From positions 8,978 through 21,597 of the forward strand of contig DDBY01000231.1 of the NCBI GenBank assembly GCA_002334985.1: 12,620 bases of DNA. Direction: 5' to 3'. How positions within the stretch are numbered: position 1 is the first letter of the stretch; each line of letters starts with the position of its first letter. Below the pieces are notes generated by a model. It worked only from the letters and a program-made list of their open reading frames with translations, ran no database searches and was not told where the DNA came from. Source of the stretch: Micavibrio sp. UBA2020 (lineage in GTDB: Bacteria; Pseudomonadota; Alphaproteobacteria; Micavibrionales; UBA2020). Positions 6,840-12,620 of the stretch are shown here, piece by piece. Made by a program: the position numbers and the translations under genes.

Positions 6840-7892
6840 TTAATGGCTGGAATCCGGTAAAATAATAGCCGCACATGAAAGCGCAAACAGCACCAAAAGA
6901 ACCGCCAGCGCTATACGGTCGCTGCGGATGGCAGCCGCGTATTTTTCGGATTTTACCAAAGAAGACGTGCGCGCAATTTGCATGAGCGCCCCGATAATAA
7001 ATACATAGGCCAGCACATATACTTTATCCGTCAGCAGCAGGTAATCCACATCCGGCAAGCCGCTGGCCGTTGTCAGTTGCAAGGCCACCAAAGTCAGCAG
7101 TGCCGTGATGGCAACGCCAAGCCGCCCCTCGACATATTGCGGATGCACAAAAAAGACCAATGCAGCGCAAAAAATGACCAGCCCCAGCGGCATAAAAATC
7201 TTGACCGCTGTCGTCGATGCAGGCCGCACCACAGGCACAACAAAAGACACCCGATCGTATGGATACAGGTCATTCTGCGTCAAATCGCCAAACGCTGTCG
7301 GGTATGGAAAAGCGCGAATTTCAAGCCGCGGCGGCTCCAGCATAAAACCGGGCAGGCTGATTTCAGGGTTGATGCTGATAGCGCCACCCTTGGCGCTGCG
7401 CTCCGCCACATAAACCACGCCCCGCGTATCATCGACGCTGTCTTCCATCGCGGCGACAAGAAACTGGCGGTCAAACGGATAATCCTGCAGCGGGAATTTA
7501 GAGCTGAATTTTCCCTGCTGGCGTATCACCATGTGCAGCGTGCCGTCAGGCATTTTTTGCGGCTCGTCATATACCGGCGTGCGTACATGGTCGGCAGGGT
7601 CAAAAGCGTTCATGAATTCCGCCGTTTCCCACGGCTTCAGCGCAGGGTCTTTCCAGCGGAACCAGACGTACATATCAAGTCGGTAACTGTGGCTGCGCAT
7701 ATCGACTTCGAGAATATCGTTGATATGCGCCCCGACAACCACGCGTTCAGGCTTTTCGTATGTGACAGGCGGCGGAATATCATCCGACGTCACGGCAATC
7801 GGTGGCACGGCGGGCATTTTGTTTTGCGCCTGCAACGCTGAAAGCGGCCAGAACAAGAAAGCCAAAAAAAGCACCAGCCAGATATTCTTCAT
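6840..7892 (-). CDS. Pentameric ligand-gated ion channel (bacterial Cys-loop receptor homologue)
   Basis: This 350-residue channel subunit should form an inner-membrane pentamer with a periplasmic ligand-binding domain. A signal peptide covers residues 1-22 (SALQA before QN). The beta-sandwich domain shows MYVWFRWKDPALKPW (74-88), matching the loop D W-x-D-x-x-L-x-W pattern. It also has FPLQDYPFDRQF (133-144), the Cys-loop equivalent without cysteines, as in other prokaryotic members. Four helices follow: M1 about 229-249 with Pro235, M2 about 254-276, M3 about 290-311 and M4 about 325-345. VVRP (221-224) precedes M1, and the M2-M3 loop carries GLP (278-280), a proline conserved in GLIC. The M3-M4 loop is very short, as is usual in bacteria. 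The start overlaps the stop of the exported hydrolase gene by 4 bases. The ligand is unknown; GLIC is proton-gated and ELIC amine-gated. Confidence 0.93.
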   Translation of the reverse strand: MKNIWLVLFLAFLFWPLSALQAQNKMPAVPPIAVTSDDIPPPVTYEKPERVVVGAHINDILEVDMRSHSYRLDMYVWFRWKDPALKPWETAEFMNAFDPADHVRTPVYDEPQKMPDGTLHMVIRQQGKFSSKFPLQDYPFDRQFLVAAMEDSVDDTRGVVYVAERSAKGGAISINPEISLPGFMLEPPRLEIRAFPYPTAFGDLTQNDLYPYDRVSFVVPVVRPASTTAVKIFMPLGLVIFCAALVFFVHPQYVEGRLGVAITALLTLVALQLTTASGLPDVDYLLLTDKVYVLAYVFIIGALMQIARTSSLVKSEKYAAAIRSDRIALAVLLVLFALSCAAIILPDSSH

Positions 7893-8866
7893 TGAATCAC
7901 CGATTGAATAAAAGCGTCAACATCGCGCGTGTAATCGTTGTCCTTGCCAAGCTCCGCCGTTACGGCACCATGCCCCAGCTCAACCGGATAAACACTTGCC
8001 ATTTTTTTCATCTGCTGCAACTTGCGCACCAGTACTTCGCCCTGTGCGCAGGGTTTATCCTTGCGCGTGCTGGAACAAACAATCATCAAGGGGACAGCCC
8101 CCACGGAAACCTGCCGCGTCAGGGATGTTTTTTCCCACAGTGTCTCGTCATTGCCAAAGGCTTTATCGTAAAAGCGCGCATGCGGAATTTTCATCAAAGT
8201 CACAACGTCAACGGCGCCGCTATCCAGCATCACCGTTGCACGCCACGGTTTGGCGCCCTGCCCTGCGGCAATATCGGGGTTGACCGCCAGCAAGCCGACC
8301 AGATGCGCCCCCGCCGAATGCCCCATGGTGACAATGCGCGTGGCGTCCAGCCCCCATTCCGCTGCATGCTGCTGCACATAGGCCAGTGCAGCGGCCACAT
8401 CAAGCGCCTGCGTATAAGGGTCTGCGCCGTCGCCCACCATGCGGTAATTGGCGGAAATCATCGCATAGCCCTTGGGCAGCCAATAGGTACCCTTGCTGCC
8501 TACAACGCCTTTGTTGGATTTGTCGCCCGTTATCCACGCACCGCCATGCACCATGAAAATAACAGGCGCCGCTTTGGCATCCGGCGGCAGATAAACATCG
8601 ATTTTCTGTTTTTCGTGCGTGCCGTAAGCGACATCGCGCAGCACGCGCGTGCCTTCGGGCAATGCTGCCGCGCTTTCATTGCCCGCAGTGCGCGCAGAAA
8701 GCATGTCGCGCAGCTTGCCGCCGCTGCCGCCATCTTCGCCTTGCGTACGCTCGCTGCGGCGCGCTTCAAGGCGTTCGCGCAGGCTTTGCGCTGCGGCGCC
8801 GTCACAAATGACAGCCAGCAGCACAAACGACAGAATGAAAATATAAAACGCGCGCAGGGGCATCAT
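7889..8866 (-). CDS. Exported alpha/beta hydrolase (esterase/lipase-like)
   Basis: This 325-residue serine hydrolase of the HSL/BD-FAE-like esterase group carries an N-terminal export signal (hydrophobic 8-20, likely cleavage after GAAA at about 26). It should act in the periplasm or outside. Residues 27-65 are a charged, helical, Gly/Ser-rich stretch before the catalytic domain. The oxyanion-hole motif HGGAW is at 107-111, and the nucleophile elbow GHSAGAH at 182-188 has Ser184. His299 (LGHGAV) is the likely catalytic His and Asp270 (RKDKP) a candidate acid. The Cys at 21 does not fit a lipobox. Tandem ATGs at the start are both served by GGAAGG at 8872-8877. The ligand-gated channel follows with a 4-base overlap, so the two are translationally coupled. 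Substrate unknown. Confidence 0.9.
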   Translation of the reverse strand: MMPLRAFYIFILSFVLLAVICDGAAAQSLRERLEARRSERTQGEDGGSGGKLRDMLSARTAGNESAAALPEGTRVLRDVAYGTHEKQKIDVYLPPDAKAAPVIFMVHGGAWITGDKSNKGVVGSKGTYWLPKGYAMISANYRMVGDGADPYTQALDVAAALAYVQQHAAEWGLDATRIVTMGHSAGAHLVGLLAVNPDIAAGQGAKPWRATVMLDSGAVDVVTLMKIPHARFYDKAFGNDETLWEKTSLTRQVSVGAVPLMIVCSSTRKDKPCAQGEVLVRKLQQMKKMASVYPVELGHGAVTAELGKDNDYTRDVDAFIQSVIQ

Positions 8867-8879
8867 TTTTTCCTTCCTT

Positions 8880-8902
8880 GCCAGTATAGGAGTGATACTG
8901 GC
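8880..8902. promoter_or_regulatory. Perfect inverted repeat next to the hydrolase ribosome-binding site
   Basis: GCCAGTAT (8880-8887) and ATACTGGC (8895-8902) form a perfect 8-bp dyad with a 7-base spacer. It lies directly upstream of AAGGAAGG (8872-8879). No T-run follows on the minus strand, so it is not a classical terminator. It is a candidate operator or a leader hairpin controlling access to the ribosome-binding site. Confidence 0.55.
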
Positions 8903-8912
8903 GTGCGGGCAA
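8883..8912 (-). promoter_or_regulatory. Candidate promoter of the hydrolase/channel unit, overlapped by the dyad
   Basis: On the minus strand TTGCCC (8907-8912) and TATACT (8883-8888) are 18 bases apart, matching consensus at 4/6 and 5/6. The -10 lies within one arm of the inverted repeat, so a repressor bound there would block it. The resulting leader would be only about 10 bases, which is a weak point of this call. Confidence 0.35.
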
Positions 8913-8937
8913 GAAGCCTGCGTAGGCTAAAAAAACT

Positions 8938-9258
8938 TTATTTGCTGTAAAGCGCTGCAAGACGGGCGTATAGAATGGCAGGCTCTGATGCTTCTATCAG
9001 CAGCGTTTTCTGGCGGCTGGTATCGCCCGAAATAAGGCTGAAAGCAGATTTGGGAAGCCCCCATTCCTGCGCCAGAAAATCGACCAAGGCGCGATTGGCT
9101 TTACCGTCTTCGGGCACGGCGTTCACGGATATTTTCAAAAACCTGCCCGCATCCGCCCCGCCCGCTTCGTCTGCAAACCCCTGCACGGCGGTTTGGCGCG
9201 CGCCTGGCGTCAGGCGTATGCGCACGGTGACGCCTTTGCTATGCAGCTGAAACGGCAT
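8938..9258 (-). CDS. YggU/DUF167 (UPF0235) family protein
   Basis: This small cytoplasmic protein of 106 residues has the usual family length. Family hallmarks are VRIRLTPGARQTAVQGF at residues 12-28, the signature NAVPEDGKANRALVDFLA at 46-63, and SLISGDTSRQKTLLIE at 74-89. The biochemical role of this widespread family is not settled. The start codon shares one base with the stop of the upstream gene (TGATG) and has no Shine-Dalgarno sequence of its own, so translation is coupled. It is the last gene of the tightly packed part of the long minus-strand string. No clear terminator follows in the 71 bases before the hydrolase gene. Confidence 0.9.
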   Translation of the reverse strand: MPFQLHSKGVTVRIRLTPGARQTAVQGFADEAGGADAGRFLKISVNAVPEDGKANRALVDFLAQEWGLPKSAFSLISGDTSRQKTLLIEASEPAILYARLAALYSK

Positions 9259-10136
9259 CAGGGGGATTTCGGCGTATTGCCGGAAGTTTTCTTGGGCGGC
9301 ATGTCATGCGTAATAACGCTGCCGTTTTGAAGGTCGATGGATTTCACGATACCGTCCGGATGCAACGTCACAACCGGAATGGAATCAAAATGCGCACCGT
9401 AATATGTTTTGGCAACCGCAGGTACAATCGGGCGCGTGCTTTCCTTGCCCGTTTGCCAGTCGGACGCAACGGCGATGTTCATGCCGTATCCATCGGCAAG
9501 CTCCGGCGTTGTGCCGGTACCTTTCACAAAAATCTGGAACTGCGCCAGAAACACCGTTTCATTTGTGGCCGCGCGCGCGCCAAAGGACGCATTGGCGCCT
9601 TGCGTCGGCGGCACGTTAAAGGCAGTGCCGTCTTCGGCCTGCCAGTTAACCTCGACAAGCTTTGACGCCTGCTGTTCAAACGGCGCGGGGCCGTAGGCTT
9701 CGTCGATAAAATCCGCCAGTTTGCCCGCTTTCAAATCTGCAATAAATCGCGCGCTCAGCCCTTCGGCGCCAAGGTTATAGAGGTCAAAAATCTCTTTGGC
9801 ATTCGCCGCCTGCTCGCTCAGCGTTTTGCCTTTGACCATTATCATCGCGGCGGTTTTATCACCGCTGGACGGGATAACCTCTTCTTTAGAACCCGAATGG
9901 TCGCCCGGATTGTGAAAACGCATTTCCACGCCCGATACATTGCTGACAATCAAACGCACGTCAGGACGGCGCGGCGTTTGCGGCAAAGACGCGCCCTGCG
10001 CATCCAGCATGTTTTTAACCTGCGCCCAGATTTTATCGCCTTCGACGACCTTATCTTGCCACGACTGACCCGCGCCGAACCCGTGCGCGGGCGTGCCTTT
10101 TTGGCCGTTTTTGTTGAAATCGTCGTCGAGGGACAT
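9258..10136 (-). CDS. Hypothetical soluble protein, 292 aa
   Basis: I do not recognise this protein. It has 292 residues, no signal peptide and no membrane helix, so it is probably cytoplasmic. The N-terminus (1-60) is polar and likely disordered. Residues about 60-130 look alpha/beta (VRLIVSNVSGVEMRF, then a helical stretch around 102-119). The second half is rich in beta-type segments (ETVFLAQFQIFVKGTG, IPVVTLHPDGIVKSIDL). The C-terminus is a Pro/Lys-rich tail. An AGG lies 6 bases before the ATG, and an extended -10 box sits about 30 bases upstream. The stop overlaps the YggU start by one base. It may belong functionally with the upstream membrane protein and sugar-modifying genes, but only position supports that. 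Confidence 0.75.
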   Translation of the reverse strand: MSLDDDFNKNGQKGTPAHGFGAGQSWQDKVVEGDKIWAQVKNMLDAQGASLPQTPRRPDVRLIVSNVSGVEMRFHNPGDHSGSKEEVIPSSGDKTAAMIMVKGKTLSEQAANAKEIFDLYNLGAEGLSARFIADLKAGKLADFIDEAYGPAPFEQQASKLVEVNWQAEDGTAFNVPPTQGANASFGARAATNETVFLAQFQIFVKGTGTTPELADGYGMNIAVASDWQTGKESTRPIVPAVAKTYYGAHFDSIPVVTLHPDGIVKSIDLQNGSVITHDMPPKKTSGNTPKSP

Positions 10137-10165
10137 GGCAACCTGATAAAAATATCCGAAGCCCG

Positions 10166-10174
10166 ATTATACCA
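10166..10174 (-). promoter_or_regulatory. Extended -10 promoter inside the operon, before the 292-aa gene
   Basis: The minus strand reads TGGTATAAT, a perfect TATAAT with the extended TGN element. It lies in the 46-base gap between the membrane protein and the 292-aa gene. No matching -35 is visible, which extended -10 promoters can do without. The start near 10159 would give a leader of about 22 bases. Confidence 0.5.
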
Positions 10175-10182
10175 GACCTGCG

Positions 10183-10728
10183 CTATTTCTTTTTAAAAAA
10201 ATCCGATGAAGCGTTTTGGGACGAAGAAGCCTTTGATTTATCACGCAACATCAGCCCCATCATGACGCCGCAAGCGCCAAAGAACCCAGCAACAAAAAGC
10301 CCCGGCCAGACCTGCCCGCCCGCCACCATCATCAGGCCGAGCAGCACAAAAATCACAGATATAATCACAAAGAAAATCAGCGTGCCGCGATTGTGCGACT
10401 TGGCGGAATTGCGCCGCGCCTCCGCCACTGTCATTTTCTCGCCAGAAATTTCCAGCCCCGACGTCCACCGCCTCAACATCACCAGATACCAGACGAGATA
10501 CAGCGGCAAAAAAATCAAATTCGCCTTCACGCCGAAAATCACCTGATTGACGATAATCACCGGCAGAACGACCATATACATCAATTTGATGTTTTCGCGC
10601 AGACCCTCATAATGTTCCGCATCGCGCGTCACATAACCTTTGCCTAAAACACCCCACGGGTAAAAAACCTGCCGTCCCTCGGCATCCGCCTTGAACGCGG
10701 CATCTGTAAGGCCGTCGAAATAGCCCAT
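10183..10728 (-). CDS. Hypothetical four-helix membrane protein
   Basis: This 181-residue inner-membrane protein has four predicted helices at about 47-65, 69-85, 116-136 and 140-161. A cytoplasmic-type charged loop (86-115) separates two hairpins, and the tail is Ser/Lys-rich. The N-terminus, MGYFDGLTDAAF followed by FYPWGVLGKGYV (22-33), is a conserved-looking soluble cap. I recall similar openings in uncharacterised proteobacterial membrane proteins, without a known function. GAGGG lies 7 bases before the ATG. The start is one base after the stop of the TylF-type methyltransferase gene, so the two are co-transcribed and probably coupled. Confidence 0.82.
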   Translation of the reverse strand: MGYFDGLTDAAFKADAEGRQVFYPWGVLGKGYVTRDAEHYEGLRENIKLMYMVVLPVIIVNQVIFGVKANLIFLPLYLVWYLVMLRRWTSGLEISGEKMTVAEARRNSAKSHNRGTLIFFVIISVIFVLLGLMMVAGGQVWPGLFVAGFFGACGVMMGLMLRDKSKASSSQNASSDFFKKK

Positions 10729-10729
10729 A

Positions 10730-11437
10730 TCAATCCCTCAGTTTGCGCAGAACCATACCGGGGCGCGTGGTGATGGCGGGCTTTTCAACCGCAAAGCGGT
10801 CTTTATTGGCTGCGATAAACTCGTCCACTGCCTGCGTTTCGCCCGGCCATTCTTCAAGACCGTATTCATCAAATACAAAAACGCCGCCCACCGAAAGTTT
10901 GTCGTGCAGCAGGTCGAGCATGACCTTGCACGGCTCATACAAATCCGCATCGTAGTAAAGGAAGGAGAATTTTTTATCCGGATTTTTATCCAGGAATACC
11001 GGCAGTGTATCTTCGATAAAGCCCTGATGGATTTCGATATCGTTTTGATAGCCGAACAGCTCGATAACTTTTTGCAAGGTTTGCAGGCTACCCTGATACT
11101 TGCCTTGATTGCCGTCCTGTACGCCGTCTTCCGCCTTGAAGTTTTGCAATCCTTCGAAGCTTTCGAAACAGTGAATTTTCTTTCGACCCTGCAGGCCGTA
11201 AATCTGGCAAAGCTTGGCAAGATAAATCAGGTTAGAGCCCTTGTGGGAACCAAATTCGGCGATGTCCCCTTCGACATCGGCCACACTGCGGAATACATCA
11301 AGAATTTCGACGGTGCGCGCCAGTGTCGTGAGGCCGACGTACAACGGCCAATGGTCAACGACATCGTAAATTTCCTGTTTGCCGAGCTGCTCGGAAAGCT
11401 CTTTTCTTTTTGCAAGGAAGGGACTTTTCTGTTTCAT
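10730..11437 (-). CDS. TylF/MycF-type SAM-dependent O-methyltransferase
   Basis: This class I methyltransferase resembles the TylF/MycF/NovP group, which methylates hydroxyl groups of sugars in glycosides. Counting from the chosen ATG it has 235 residues. The SAM-binding GDIAEFGSHKGSN is at 57-69 and CFESFEGL at 90-97. YYDADLYEP (161-169) contains the acidic residues that bind metal in this group, followed by FDEYG (189-193). The frame stays open upstream to an ATG at 11569. I reject that start because it would lie inside the previous gene. ATG 11437 comes one base after that gene's TAA, with AGGA 6 bases upstream. Placement behind an MBL-Rieske protein suggests the two enzymes act in sequence on a glycan or nucleotide sugar (inference). 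Confidence 0.88.
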   Translation of the reverse strand: MKQKSPFLAKRKELSEQLGKQEIYDVVDHWPLYVGLTTLARTVEILDVFRSVADVEGDIAEFGSHKGSNLIYLAKLCQIYGLQGRKKIHCFESFEGLQNFKAEDGVQDGNQGKYQGSLQTLQKVIELFGYQNDIEIHQGFIEDTLPVFLDKNPDKKFSFLYYDADLYEPCKVMLDLLHDKLSVGGVFVFDEYGLEEWPGETQAVDEFIAANKDRFAVEKPAITTRPGMVLRKLRD

Positions 11438-11438
11438 G

Positions 11439-12620
11439 TTATCCTGCGTTTTTGCGTGTAATGACGGCATCGATGGTGTCCATGCTGTTATCGGCTTTGC
11501 CGCCGTTTTCGCAATCGAATTTCCATTGGTGGCGCGGGCATACGACATATTTTCCATCAAATGCCGCATATTTCAAATCAGCCCCCTGATGCGGACAGAA
11601 ACGGCGGCAGGTCACGCTTGCTTGCCCGTCGGGGCTGGTCAGTGTGACGCATTCATCGCTATCTCTGAACTGCACGAGTTTTTTAAGGCCGAAATCCAAA
11701 TCATCGTCGTCGTTCGCCACAAAAAATGTGCCCATGGCTGAATCGAATACGTCCGGCACGCGGCGGCTGCGGAACAGGAACGACAAGAAATAAGTGCCCC
11801 AGCCCTTACCTGAATGAATCAGCTTTTCAATGGCTGCCGTGCTGGTTGTATGCAGATAATAAGGCGCCTGAATATCCGCCGATGCGACTTTTTTGAGTTC
11901 CGGCTGCGCCGGGTCGATACCATAGACGACCGACGTTCCATCTGCCGACTTGACATCAAAATAAAGCGCACAGCCCAGCGTGATGCTCGGGTTCTTTTTG
12001 AGAACTTCAATTTTGCGGTTCATTTCACGTTCGAAATACGCCAGCACTTCGGCATCAGACAGCGGCGCAGGCTTCGGTGCGGCCGCATCGACATCGCGGT
12101 AATATTTAATCATACCGCGGATATCATCATCCGACAGCGGCTGGGCGGTTTTTTCAAATGTAAAACCGTCTTTGCCCTCGGGCGTTACGCTGCCCAGCAC
12201 ATCGAGCGGCACACATTCGACACCGCTATCCTTGCTGTCCATATAGGCGTGAAATTCCCACCATTTCGGGAAGATGTTGCCTTCCTCGAAATTCAGGTGT
12301 TCATGCTGCGGAAAAGAAAATACAGCAGGCCCCGCCGACGGCATATAATAACGCGGTTTCATGTCACGGATAAAGTTACGCACGGCGACAAATTTGCGCA
12401 TCTTTTTTTGACGCGAGATTTGCTTGTATTCTTCGTCCGACATTTCATAGCAAATCGGGTGCATGTTCGCGCCGCTGAACTGCGACGAGAGGATATCAAT
12501 CGGCCCGCAGCGCTCCGCCAGCCACTGCGCACGGTCGAAAATCTTGCAATCGTTACCGTCAAAGAAAGACAGCCCCTCCGCGCGCATAAAAATCGCGCTG
12601 TCGCGGTTGATGCCGCTTTC
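11439..12620 (-). CDS. MBL-like N-terminal part plus C-terminal Rieske domain (5' end outside window)
   Basis: The frame is open to the window edge, so the N-terminus is missing; positions count from the Met at 12587. The start of the visible part (ESGINRDSAIF, then SFFDGNDCK at 7-15 and DILSSQFSGAN at 31-41) matches the late part of a UlaG/CMAH-like metallo-beta-lactamase fold, with RYYMPSAGPAVF at 79-90. Asp13 in NDC is a probable metal ligand. The usual HxHxDH motif would lie outside the window. Residues about 165-315 form a middle region I cannot name. The C-terminus is a Rieske [2Fe-2S] domain, Cys331-x-His333 and Cys350-x2-His353 with 16 residues between. CMP-Neu5Ac hydroxylase (CMAH) has the same two domain types but with Rieske first. 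A sugar-nucleotide hydroxylase is therefore plausible, not shown. Confidence 0.85.
   Translation of the reverse strand, partial: ESGINRDSAIFMRAEGLSFFDGNDCKIFDRAQWLAERCGPIDILSSQFSGANMHPICYEMSDEEYKQISRQKKMRKFVAVRNFIRDMKPRYYMPSAGPAVFSFPQHEHLNFEEGNIFPKWWEFHAYMDSKDSGVECVPLDVLGSVTPEGKDGFTFEKTAQPLSDDDIRGMIKYYRDVDAAAPKPAPLSDAEVLAYFEREMNRKIEVLKKNPSITLGCALYFDVKSADGTSVVYGIDPAQPELKKVASADIQAPYYLHTTSTAAIEKLIHSGKGWGTYFLSFLFRSRRVPDVFDSAMGTFFVANDDDDLDFGLKKLVQFRDSDECVTLTSPDGQASVTCRRFCPHQGADLKYAAFDGKYVVCPRHQWKFDCENGGKADNSMDTIDAVITRKNAG

Noticed and set aside
7889..8866. Hydrolase as a lipoprotein (Cys21)
   Set aside because: The residue before the Cys is Ile and the lipobox pattern is not met. A signal peptidase I site after GAAA fits better.
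8915..8928. AGCCT/AGGCT hairpin as terminator after the YggU gene
   Set aside because: The T-run precedes the stem in the minus direction instead of following it, so it could only work on the plus strand, where no gene ends.
6978..8950. Two long plus-strand open frames opposite the channel and hydrolase genes
   Set aside because: Their translations are rich in Arg, His and Gln without domains, typical of antisense frames. The minus-strand genes have clear motifs and signal peptides.
11438..11569. 44-residue N-terminal extension of the TylF-type methyltransferase
   Set aside because: It would overlap the Rieske-domain coding sequence. The internal ATG at 11437 has a good ribosome-binding site one base after the previous stop and gives a normal family length.

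Overview
The window looks like a chromosomal segment of an alphaproteobacterium. The basis is a moderately GC-rich composition, a 446-residue glutamyl-tRNA synthetase with alphaproteobacterial-style motifs, an S4 protein without zinc-binding cysteines, a TrmJ-type methyltransferase close to rpsD, and several very tightly packed, translationally coupled gene strings. The genus cannot be fixed from the sequence; a Rhodospirillales- or Micavibrio-like lineage is only a guess. I see no rRNA, tRNA, transposase, phage gene or CRISPR array. No gene-free stretch exceeds 200 bases.

Left part (1-3723, plus strand): two short unrecognised genes in one transcript end at a hairpin terminator. They are followed by gltX and trmJ, which act in tRNA charging and tRNA modification, and then a terminator. 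Next comes a lone membrane-anchored protein of unknown function. It converges on rpsD, and a shared bidirectional terminator (3744-3775) lies between them.

Middle part (3796-6720, minus strand): rpsD has its own near-consensus promoter. Upstream of it is a two-gene unit of an AAA_28/NadR-like P-loop protein and a Sel1-repeat protein (4-base overlap). Then comes a strong terminator and a secreted, extremely charged protein built from seven-residue Asp-Arg-Glu-Asp repeats.

Right part (6840-12620, minus strand): the transcription order is (a) a protein with an MBL-like N-terminal part and a C-terminal Rieske domain (cut by the window edge), (b) a TylF-type O-methyltransferase, (c) a four-helix membrane protein, (d) an unrecognised soluble protein, (e) a YggU/DUF167 protein, (f) an exported alpha/beta hydrolase and (g) a pentameric ligand-gated ion channel (pLGIC). 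Genes a-c are 1 base apart, d/e share 1 base and f/g share 4 bases.

Two gene pairs are the most interesting. The first is the exported esterase-like hydrolase coupled to the Cys-loop-receptor homologue, which resembles in layout an esterase/receptor pair. The second is the MBL-Rieske protein next to a TylF methyltransferase, which suggests hydroxylation followed by O-methylation of a sugar or nucleotide sugar. Both functional readings are inference; the domain identities rest on visible motifs.
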